The position numbers were made by a program, and so were the translations under genes. This document shows, piece by piece, positions 1 to 5,909 of a stretch of DNA of 7,028 bases (position 1 is its first letter; every line of letters begins with the position of its first letter). The notes beneath the pieces were generated by a model that ran no database searches, had not been told where the DNA came from, and was given only the letters and a program-made list of their open reading frames with translations. The DNA is from UBA2137 sp050251555 (GTDB taxonomy: Bacteria > Pseudomonadota > Alphaproteobacteria > Micavibrionales > Micavibrionaceae), in the NCBI GenBank assembly GCA_050251555.1, contig JBFWMN010000075.1:1-7028 (forward strand), written 5' to 3'.

Positions 1-1478
1 TCTAAGTTAAAATGGATCGGGCGTTCGTCAAACAGTTTTTTATTCGTGCCTTTGGCTTTTAAACTGACTTTCAAATCACCGCTGACAGGTCCCGAAATAT
101 CCGCCTGCAAATCATGGAAGCGAAAATCGGTCAGCGCGTCCCGAACGGTTTGCAGCCTCATATCTTCGCCTGCCAGCGCGTCAGGATACTGGTCGGGCAG
201 ATAGCTGATATAACCATCTTCCAAATTGGCAATATGCCCCTGATTGATCAGGAGAATTTTGCCGCTTTTTGATATGGTCATTTCGCCCGAGAATTGCCCC
301 TTGCCGCGCAGCCCGTTGATGTCCAAAAGGCGAATGAGTTGGGCGAGATCGAAATGACTAAATTGCAGTCTGATATTCTCATTGAGGCCATTTTTGAGGG
401 AATACGCAATTTTGGGTGCCGTGACCTGCCCATCATAGACATTTGCCTGTGTGTCCCAAAGTGTAAGGAGCGGATCGGCAATCTCACCCGAAATCTGTCC
501 GTGTGTGCGGATTGTGGAAAATTCCGTTTCGTTTAAGAGCGCGGATGAGAGGCGTACGTCCTGAATATCGCCTTGCAGATCGGGAAGGATTTGGGCGGCC
601 TCTATCCCGCCATTGAGTTGGTTTAGAACAATCTCGTCAGTCTGGCCTGACAGATTTTTCAAACCGATTTTTAATGGCCCCGAAATGGTCAGTGGCTGAT
701 CCTTTTCCTTGTTCACAGAGATATCCCCTGAAACATCCACCGTACCTTTCTGTAAAATAGAAGGCATTAAAGACGGATATTGGGCCTGAAATGTCGCCAC
801 ATCAAAGCTGTGTGGTGCGATATGGAGTGAGCCTTCAAGGCTTTGTGAAACAACAGACAGGCGCATCTTGCCATCTGTTTTGAAATTGAGATCGCGATCC
901 TTTGCCGCCAGTGAAACATGACCTTCCAGAACCCGATCGGGTGCGGATCGGTCAGTCATCTCTCCGTCTAAGGCAAATTCCAACGGGGCGTTGGGCGTCA
1001 GAACACGAATGGTCGCAACTTCAATCGTCAGTTTTTGAAAGGGCAGTTGCGGGACGGTAAAGCCCGTTGAGGTTTCCTCGCGATTGGTCAGCGTATTGAG
1101 CGTAAAACGCTCGGGCCAGAAGGGGAAGGTAAGGCCATAAGGTGTCTCAGGAGTCTCGCGGTCAATCGTTCCCTCCAAAGACAGGCCCTTGATTGTCAGG
1201 CTATCCAATTGGCGCTCACCACGTATGAGGGGCCAGAGCTTATATGTGCCGCTGATTTCTTCAATCGTGTTGTTGTCGCCTTCACCTAGTCGAATATGCG
1301 AGAGGGTAAAGCCTTGCGTTCCTAAATGGATAGAGTCGATTTCGGCATTTTGCAGGCCGATTTGTTTAATTTGGTCGCGAATATAGGCTCCACCACCTTT
1401 TTGTATAAGGGCAGGGCCTCCGAAAGCGAGAGCGGAGAAGAAAAGCAGCCAAAAACAAAACCAGCCGAGAGTGCGCAT
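1..1478 (-). CDS. ydbH: YdbH-type AsmA-like intermembrane phospholipid transport protein (C-terminal end cut by window edge)
   Basis: The frame is open from an ATG at 1478 to the left edge: 492 codons with no stop, broken only by the window. Residues 1-4 (MRTL) are followed by a hydrophobic stretch at about 5-22, which looks like an uncleaved inner-membrane anchor. The rest is alternating beta-type sequence, as expected of AsmA-like proteins. The last 100 residues match my memory of the YdbH C-terminal domain: a G-x-G-x-F-x-G segment near 390, GYISYLP near 424, DALTDFRFHDL, then LKAKGTNKKLFDERPIHFNL at the edge. That last motif lies close to the end of the family domain, so probably only a short tail is missing. 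In E. coli, YdbH with TamB and YhdP moves phospholipids between inner and outer membranes and works with the lipoprotein YnbE and with YdbL. At roughly 500-530 residues this homologue is much shorter than E. coli YdbH (about 880). The start has no clear Shine-Dalgarno, and an in-frame GTG precedes the ATG. The function is inferred from the family. Confidence 0.8.
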   Translation of the reverse strand, partial: MRTLGWFCFWLLFFSALAFGGPALIQKGGGAYIRDQIKQIGLQNAEIDSIHLGTQGFTLSHIRLGEGDNNTIEEISGTYKLWPLIRGERQLDSLTIKGLSLEGTIDRETPETPYGLTFPFWPERFTLNTLTNREETSTGFTVPQLPFQKLTIEVATIRVLTPNAPLEFALDGEMTDRSAPDRVLEGHVSLAAKDRDLNFKTDGKMRLSVVSQSLEGSLHIAPHSFDVATFQAQYPSLMPSILQKGTVDVSGDISVNKEKDQPLTISGPLKIGLKNLSGQTDEIVLNQLNGGIEAAQILPDLQGDIQDVRLSSALLNETEFSTIRTHGQISGEIADPLLTLWDTQANVYDGQVTAPKIAYSLKNGLNENIRLQFSHFDLAQLIRLLDINGLRGKGQFSGEMTISKSGKILLINQGHIANLEDGYISYLPDQYPDALAGEDMRLQTVRDALTDFRFHDLQADISGPVSGDLKVSLKAKGTNKKLFDERPIHFNL

Positions 1479-1503
1479 CACACTATCGATGTATAGGATT
1501 TGG

Positions 1504-1533
1504 CGCTAAAAACAATCCTTTAAAGCTTAAAGG
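1504..1533 (-). terminator. Weak hairpin plus T-rich tract at the lipoprotein stop codon
   Basis: Arms CCTTTAA (1517-1523) and TTAAAGG (1527-1533) pair perfectly around a 3-base loop. On the minus strand the hairpin is followed by ATTGTTTTTAG. The lipoprotein stop codon lies inside the stem. The stem has only two G-C pairs, so it may be a weak terminator, an attenuator or an mRNA 3'-end structure ahead of the YdbH-type gene, or chance. This is inference from base pairing only. Confidence 0.3.
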
Positions 1534-1976
1534 CGGCAGTAGAGGTCGCCGCCGCTTTGGAAGACAACGCCGTTGCCCTCTTCACAAGCGCGTGTCTGCA
1601 TACGCACATCAGCAGGTGTCGAGCCTCTGGGGGCGATCAAACGGTCATTGGCTGTCGGGCGTGGGCCGCCACGTCCGCCAAGCGTTGTACTGCCGCTGGC
1701 AGAGAAATTAGGGGTCAGGTCCACAGGATTGCGACGTTGTGTGGAAATTTGCGCATCCACTCTGCCGATATTGGCGACAGGGCCGACAATGCCGGCGCTC
1801 GGGTTATTGACGCCGCTTTCGATCTTTTGCGCGATGCCTTGCAGCGGGCCTAACGTCGCCGTGCCGTTATAGGTGACGCGAGGTCTTTCATAACCGCCTG
1901 TTGTGGAGCAGGCAGGCAAAGCAAGGGCAAGACCTGCAGCGGCGGCAAAGCGAAGGGCAAAAGACGGTGTTTTCAT
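1527..1976 (-). CDS. Predicted lipoprotein of unknown function
   Basis: This is a 149-residue protein with a classic lipoprotein signal: basic n-region (MKTPSFALRF), an alanine/leucine-rich core, and the lipobox LPAC with Cys23 as the lipidated residue. Residue +2 is Ser rather than Asp, which by the enterobacterial Lol rule suggests sorting to the outer membrane. The mature part is rich in Gly, Pro, Thr and Asn and looks largely extended or disordered (for example NPSAGIVGPVANIGRVDAQI at 58-77). It ends in a compact segment with two cysteines, C131 and C147, which could form a disulfide in the periplasm. A good Shine-Dalgarno (AAGGA) ends 8 bases before the ATG, so the start is secure. I do not recognise a family. 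It sits between parE and the YdbH-type gene. It is too long to be the small YnbE lipoprotein that partners YdbH in E. coli, but a role in the envelope is likely. Confidence 0.85.
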   Translation of the reverse strand: MKTPSFALRFAAAAGLALALPACSTTGGYERPRVTYNGTATLGPLQGIAQKIESGVNNPSAGIVGPVANIGRVDAQISTQRRNPVDLTPNFSASGSTTLGGRGGPRPTANDRLIAPRGSTPADVRMQTRACEEGNGVVFQSGGDLYCRL

Positions 1977-2010
1977 AGGTTTGATCCTTTAAAAGCGTAT
2001 TAAAATCCGT

Positions 2011-2039
2011 GCAGAGTTTTAGCACGTCTGATATGTCAA
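2011..2039 (-). promoter_or_regulatory. Possible promoter of the lipoprotein gene
   Basis: A perfect -35-like TTGACA lies on the minus strand at 2039-2034, in the 100-bp gap between parE and the lipoprotein gene. No convincing -10 element sits at the usual spacing: TAAAAC comes too early and the sequence 17 bases on is CTCTGC. If real, the lipoprotein and ydbH-type genes could be transcribed independently of parE. No clear terminator hairpin is visible after parE, so read-through remains possible. Confidence 0.25.
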
Positions 2040-2076
2040 ACGCAAGAAAAGCAAAAAAGGCGGATAAGTCAGTTGG

Positions 2077-4128
2077 TTAGATATCAAGCTCGCGGACGAA
2101 CTCGGCATTATCCTGAATGAAAGTATAGCGGGCTTCTGCCGATTTTCCCATCAGGCGTTCCACCAGCGCATCCACATCCGCACGGCGTTCGGTCGGTGTG
2201 GCGCCGTCTTCATGGGCCAGATCTTCAGCCTCGGCATCCTCTGCCGCGACAGTCATATTGAGAGCCGTGATGGCTTGAGGAATAGTGATCCGCAAGAGTG
2301 TACGGCTCTCGGGTGACATGGTGGTTTCTTTAAGCTGTTTTGCCGGCATTTCACCCAAGCCCTTAAAGCGCGAAATTTCAGCCTTTTTGCCCTTAAAGAC
2401 CGTATTCAGCAGTTCTTCTTTGTGCGCATCATCATGCGCATATTCGGTTTTTCCTGCCGCAGCGATACGGTAAAGGGGCGGCTGCGCCAGATACACATGG
2501 CCTTCTTCAATGAGGCCGCGCATCTGTGTGTAGAAGAACGTGATGAGAAGCGAGGCAATATGCGCACCGTCAACATCAGCATCTGTCATGATGATGATGC
2601 GCTCGTATCTGAGTGACGAAAGGTCGAAATCCTTGTTCGAGCCGCAGCCCAGTGCCTGAATAAGGTCCTGAATTTCGGTATTGGCCTTGATCTTGTCACG
2701 GGTTGCGGAAACGACATTGAGAATTTTACCGCGCAAAGGCAGAACGGCCTGTGTTTCGCGTGATCGCGCTTGTTTGGCTGAGCCACCCGCACTGTCTCCC
2801 TCAACGATGAAAAGCTCGGTTCCCGCCATTTCGGTTTTCGAACAATCCGAAAGTTTGCCGGGAAGACGCAGTTTACGGGTCGCGCTTTTACGTGTTGTTG
2901 ACTTGTCTTCACGGGCGCGGGCACGTTCTTCGGCACGTAAGATGAAGCTGTTAACAAGTGTCGTTGATGTTTGCGGGTCGGAGGTCAGCCAGTGATCGAA
3001 ACGGTCCTTAATGGCTTGGTCAACAAGGCGCTGCACGTTTGAGGACACAAGACGTTCTTTGGTCTGACCCTGAAATTGCGGTTCGCGAATAAAGACCGAG
3101 AGAATAACCGCCGCACCCGCCATGATATCGTCGGCAGTCACCATGCCGATTTTTTTCAAGTCAGCATATTCGGCATAGGTTTTGATCCCCTTCATCAGAG
3201 CTGAGCGCAAACCCGAGACGTGTGTGCCGCCAAGTGGCGTGGGGACGGTGTTACAATAGGTATTCAAAAAATTCAGCTCACGCTCGGGCCAGGCAATCGC
3301 ATATTCGACCTTGCCTTCACCATCGGGCAAATCGACGCTGCCATGGAAAGCATTTTCAACGATGAGCGGAATCCCATCCATTTCTTGGGAGAGGAAATCC
3401 AGAAGACCATTCGGAAAATGGAAAACAGCTTCGGCAGGAATGGGGGAGCCGTCCTCAAGAAGTTCGGGCGCACAGGTCCATCTGATTTCCACTCCTTTGT
3501 AGAGATAGGCTTTGGAACGGATGGTTTTAAACAAAATGGAGGGTTTGAGCTTGAACCCTTCGGTAAAAATCTCGGGATCGGGATGGAAGTGAACGGTTGT
3601 CCCGCGACGGTTATGAACGGCACCCAGATTTTTGACAGGGCCAAGGGCTTTGCCGCGTGAAAATTCCTGACGATAAAGCTGTTTGTCGCGGGCAACCTCC
3701 ACCCACATGGCATCGGAAAGCGCGTTCACAACGGAAATACCGACCCCGTGAAGACCACCCGAGGTCTGATAGGCTTTGCCCGAAAATTTACCGCCTGAGT
3801 GCAGGGTGCATAAAATGACTTCGAGAGCGGACTTATCAGGGTATTTCGGGTGCGGATCAACGGGAATACCGCGTCCGTTATCGACGACTGTTACCGAATG
3901 GTCGGCATGCAGGTGAAGCTCAATACGTGAGGCGTGCCCCGCAACCGCTTCATCCATCGAATTGTCGACGATTTCATGAACAAGATGGTGCAACGCTTTT
4001 TCATCCGTGCCGCCAATATACATACCCGGGCGTTTGCGCACGGGTTCAAGACCTTCCAGTACCTCGATATCGGCAGCAGAGTAGGATTTGGTCGCGTCAG
4101 GCGTATCAGAAGAGAAAAGGTCGCTCAT
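2077..4128 (-). CDS. parE: DNA topoisomerase IV subunit B (ParE)
   Basis: This is the 683-residue ATPase subunit of topoisomerase IV, a type IIA enzyme that with ParC decatenates daughter chromosomes and relaxes supercoils. Domains in order: GHKL ATPase (about 28-180) with catalytic Glu52 and Mg/ATP-binding Asn56 in HEIVDNSMDEA, Asp83 in VVDNGRGIPV, and the glycine-rich lid SGGLHGVG (123-130); transducer (about 230-400) with the QTK loop at 355-357; TOPRIM (about 437-550) with EGDSAGGSA (443-451), PLRGKILNV (464-472) and the metal-binding DADVDG (516-521); and the C-terminal SRFKGLGEM segment (586-594). ParE is preferred over GyrB because of GGKFSGKAYQTSGGLHGVG, the PLRGKIL form, the missing long GyrB insertion and the NAEFVRELDI end. 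The start ATG at 4128 gives the usual short acidic leader, but its Shine-Dalgarno is weak. The gene is divergent from the thioesterase gene. All key residues are present, so it should be active. Confidence 0.96.
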   Translation of the reverse strand: MSDLFSSDTPDATKSYSAADIEVLEGLEPVRKRPGMYIGGTDEKALHHLVHEIVDNSMDEAVAGHASRIELHLHADHSVTVVDNGRGIPVDPHPKYPDKSALEVILCTLHSGGKFSGKAYQTSGGLHGVGISVVNALSDAMWVEVARDKQLYRQEFSRGKALGPVKNLGAVHNRRGTTVHFHPDPEIFTEGFKLKPSILFKTIRSKAYLYKGVEIRWTCAPELLEDGSPIPAEAVFHFPNGLLDFLSQEMDGIPLIVENAFHGSVDLPDGEGKVEYAIAWPERELNFLNTYCNTVPTPLGGTHVSGLRSALMKGIKTYAEYADLKKIGMVTADDIMAGAAVILSVFIREPQFQGQTKERLVSSNVQRLVDQAIKDRFDHWLTSDPQTSTTLVNSFILRAEERARAREDKSTTRKSATRKLRLPGKLSDCSKTEMAGTELFIVEGDSAGGSAKQARSRETQAVLPLRGKILNVVSATRDKIKANTEIQDLIQALGCGSNKDFDLSSLRYERIIIMTDADVDGAHIASLLITFFYTQMRGLIEEGHVYLAQPPLYRIAAAGKTEYAHDDAHKEELLNTVFKGKKAEISRFKGLGEMPAKQLKETTMSPESRTLLRITIPQAITALNMTVAAEDAEAEDLAHEDGATPTERRADVDALVERLMGKSAEARYTFIQDNAEFVRELDI

Positions 4129-4169
4129 AAGTTTTTGTTCGTATGCGGGGTTTGTCGCTGTGATGAATT

Positions 4170-4201
4170 CACTTTATAGTTACACTTGCCTGTATAAAGT
4201 G
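4170..4201. promoter_or_regulatory. Perfect 9-bp inverted repeat in the parE/thioesterase divergent region (candidate operator)
   Basis: CACTTTATA at 4170-4178 is the exact reverse complement of TATAAAGTG at 4193-4201, with a 14-base spacer. Each arm carries a TATAAA reading outward, one towards each gene, so the dyad may hold two back-to-back -10 elements, be a repressor site, or both. The sequence shows the symmetry directly. The regulatory role is inference, since A/T-rich arms can arise by chance. Confidence 0.45.
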
Positions 4202-4221
4202 GAAGTGGGGTATTGTGTCAA
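4191..4221 (-). promoter_or_regulatory. Putative sigma-70-type promoter for parE
   Basis: On the minus strand a perfect -35 TTGACA lies at 4221-4216. It is followed at 17 bases by TTTATA (4198-4193), or at 19 bases by the better -10 TATACA (4196-4191). Transcription would begin about 50-60 bases upstream of the parE ATG. The -10 overlaps the right arm of the inverted repeat, so a protein bound there would affect parE transcription. The thioesterase promoter is not resolved; TATAAA at 4193-4198 on the plus strand is a candidate -10 with a weak -35 (TTCACT at 4168-4173). Confidence 0.4.
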
Positions 4222-4268
4222 GCGCGCATCTATCCGCTGAAAATAGTAGAATGTGAGGAGTTTTGTAA

Positions 4269-4667
4269 ATGGCAGGAAGCCAGATCAGGGAAATTGCGTG
4301 TGAACAAAAACTGACGCACGAGCTTGATGCACCCGAAGAATCACGTAATCCGCTGGGGGATGTTTTTGGCGGTTGGCTCTTGTCCCATATGGATATTGCA
4401 GGCGGTGCACGCGCCGCCGAAGCCGCGCAAGGCCGTGTTGTGACAGTGGCTGTCGACCGCATGGTTTTTGAAAAGCCGGTTTTTGTGAATGACAGGGTCA
4501 GGCTCTATACGGAGGTCGAACGGATCGGAACAACCTCCATCTCGATTTTGGTGACCGTCAAAGTGATCCGAGCCGAAACGGGAGAGGTCGAACAGAATGC
4601 AGCGCACGGGACATTTACCTTTGTTGCCATTGATGAACGCAAGCAGCCGCGTCCTGTGAGGGCATAG
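4269..4667 (+). CDS. yciA: YciA-like acyl-CoA thioesterase (hotdog fold)
   Basis: This 132-residue protein is a single hotdog domain of normal length for cytoplasmic YciA-type thioesterases, which hydrolyse acyl-CoA esters to free acid and CoA and act as multimers. The signature runs N27-P-L-G-D-V-F-G-G-W-L-L-S-H-M-D42-I-A-G-G, where Asp42 corresponds to the catalytic aspartate of the family. Next come VVTVAVDRMVFEKPVFVND (58-75), the strand segment RIGTTSISI (85-93) and the family-typical ending FVAIDERKQPRPV. GAGGAG at 4255-4260 lies 8 bases before the ATG, a strong ribosome binding site that fixes the start. The gene is divergent from parE and is followed after 29 bp by the gene for a secreted protein, so those two probably form an operon. 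Substrate chain length cannot be read from the sequence. Confidence 0.92.
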   Translation: MAGSQIREIACEQKLTHELDAPEESRNPLGDVFGGWLLSHMDIAGGARAAEAAQGRVVTVAVDRMVFEKPVFVNDRVRLYTEVERIGTTSISILVTVKVIRAETGEVEQNAAHGTFTFVAIDERKQPRPVRA

Positions 4668-4678
4668 AAATTACATTC

Positions 4679-4690
4679 GGGGGGATGGGA
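4679..4690 (+). promoter_or_regulatory. G-rich ribosome binding region that decides the secreted-protein start
   Basis: A run of six G (4679-4684) directly abuts the first in-frame ATG (4685), leaving no spacing for initiation there. The second in-frame ATG at 4697 has this purine-rich region (the G run, then ATGGGA) at a workable distance, and it also gives a cleaner signal peptide starting MKYSAVK. The downstream ATG is therefore preferred; the other start would add only MGKD. Confidence 0.45.
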
Positions 4691-4696
4691 AAAGAC

Positions 4697-5851
4697 ATGA
4701 AATATTCTGCTGTGAAAATGCTGATCGCCATGATGTTTGGCCTTTTGCTGCTTATCGGGGCAGGGGGCGCACATGCACAAGACGGTGATCTGAAGCCTTT
4801 GTCCGACGAGACAAAGATGAGCCCCGTTGATTTTATCAAGCAGACGCAAATGGTTTCGGAAACGCCCGAGGGTGACAAATATCTGGCCTTTAAAGTCAGG
4901 TTGCCGCAAGGTTGGCAAAAGACCGAGGTGCAGGGTGAAAAAACCGTGTCCAAGGCGAATAAGCTGCTGGGGGAATTTGCCCGCTATGCCAGCCCGCCCC
5001 AAGGCGACAAATATGCTTATTTCAGCGTCAGAGCGCTTGAGATTGATTACTTTATCTCCACCGAAAACTGGTTCAGGAATTTTGCGCGTTTAAACGGCTA
5101 TACGATCTCGGGCTTTGATGTCAGGCAGGAAAACCGCGTGGCTGCCGAATATGTGGTGTTTCAGGATGGTGCCTATTTTCTGGTGCGCGCCGTCGTCCAG
5201 CGTAACGGTAACCGCATGGTGCTTGCCGAATTCATGATCCCGCCGGGCATGGAAGGCGATATGCGCAGCGTTCAGATTTATGCGATGAAGAGTTTCCGCC
5301 TAGAAACCCGTGATCCTGATAATCCTGTTGCGGTCAAGGCTTTCGGCCTTTTGGATTACGCGCAATTTTCCTATCCTGCGGACTGGGAAGCGGGCGGGGT
5401 GGGTGAACAAACGCTCGACCAGATGATGGCGACTGTCCAAAAAGTCTCGCAATCGAAAATCAAAAAGCTCGGCAAGCAGGAAAAGGCCATTCAGGACGGT
5501 GTCGTGGATGCGTATTATTTTTCCAAGCGCTTGCTCAAGGACCCGAAAATCAGGATTGAAGCTCTCAAAGCCGATTTGGGCAAACGCGGGTTTGAAGTGG
5601 GTGAAGTGCTGGACACACACCAGATTAACGACAAGCGCGCAGGCTATGTTTTTCATCCCGTTGAAACCTACAAGCTGACGGTCACCACGGGAAAATATAT
5701 TGATTATGAGCTATGGATCGGCGTGGTTGAAACCGAAGGCTCCTACTTCATTGTCACGATGGTGTCACCGACACGCGATATCGATTTTCTGGAATGGGCA
5801 CGTAATATTGCGACCTTTGATATCGTTTTGCGGTCCTATTACGTCTTCTAA
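4697..5851 (+). CDS. Secreted periplasmic protein of unknown function with two similar domains
   Basis: A 384-residue protein with a Sec signal peptide: basic MKYSAVK, a hydrophobic core to about residue 24 and AHA before a predicted cut at 27/28. There is no lipobox and no cysteine at all, so it should be a soluble periplasmic or exported protein. The mature chain appears to be two copies of one alpha/beta plan, at about 58-202 and 212-384. Each starts with a strand then P-x-x-W (LPQGWQK, YPADWEA), continues with a helical part, then strands, and ends with a helix and a F-D/R-type strand (IYAMKSFRLE; WARNIATFDIVL). This resembles PsbP/Mog1- or DcrB-like folds, but only by pattern and with low certainty. 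I do not recognise a named family. It follows the thioesterase gene by 29 bp, so co-transcription is likely, and it converges on glnA. The start was chosen at 4697 over 4685 because of ribosome binding site spacing. Confidence 0.85.
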   Translation: MKYSAVKMLIAMMFGLLLLIGAGGAHAQDGDLKPLSDETKMSPVDFIKQTQMVSETPEGDKYLAFKVRLPQGWQKTEVQGEKTVSKANKLLGEFARYASPPQGDKYAYFSVRALEIDYFISTENWFRNFARLNGYTISGFDVRQENRVAAEYVVFQDGAYFLVRAVVQRNGNRMVLAEFMIPPGMEGDMRSVQIYAMKSFRLETRDPDNPVAVKAFGLLDYAQFSYPADWEAGGVGEQTLDQMMATVQKVSQSKIKKLGKQEKAIQDGVVDAYYFSKRLLKDPKIRIEALKADLGKRGFEVGEVLDTHQINDKRAGYVFHPVETYKLTVTTGKYIDYELWIGVVETEGSYFIVTMVSPTRDIDFLEWARNIATFDIVLRSYYVF

Positions 5852-5857
5852 GTCATG

Positions 5858-5895
5858 AAAAAAGACCGACTTCGATGAGGAAGCCGGCCTTTTTT
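5858..5895 (-). terminator. Rho-independent terminator of glnA, possibly bidirectional
   Basis: A 16-bp stem with a 6-base loop (5874-5879) lies in the 58-bp gap between two convergent genes, with A6 on one side and T6 on the other. On the minus strand the stem pairs completely if two G-U pairs are allowed, and it ends in a U tract 14 bases beyond the glnA stop. Read on the plus strand the same two positions become A-C mismatches, so it would be weaker for the secreted-protein transcript, although it sits only 6 bases after that stop codon. Confidence 0.85.
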
Positions 5896-5909
5896 GAGAG
5901 TATCAACGC

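Noticed and set aside
294..536. Plus-strand 80-residue open frame with several cysteines
   Set aside because: It lies opposite the ydbH-type frame, which is continuous and carries recognisable family motifs. There is no ribosome binding site or recognisable domain.
1557..1872. Two overlapping plus-strand frames of 98 and 99 residues
   Set aside because: Both are antisense to the lipoprotein gene, whose signal peptide and ribosome binding site are clear. They are shadows of its codons.
3220..3713. Two 146-residue frames, one on each strand, inside parE
   Set aside because: Both are out of frame with the fully conserved ParE transducer region and show no domain of their own.
2077..4128. Reading this gene as gyrB
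   Set aside because: Motif forms around the ATP lid and TOPRIM domain, the length of 683 and the C-terminal ending fit ParE better.
4505..5002. Minus-strand 165-residue frame across the thioesterase/secreted-protein junction
   Set aside because: It overlaps two supported plus-strand genes and has no ribosome binding site or signature; it is an accidental opening.
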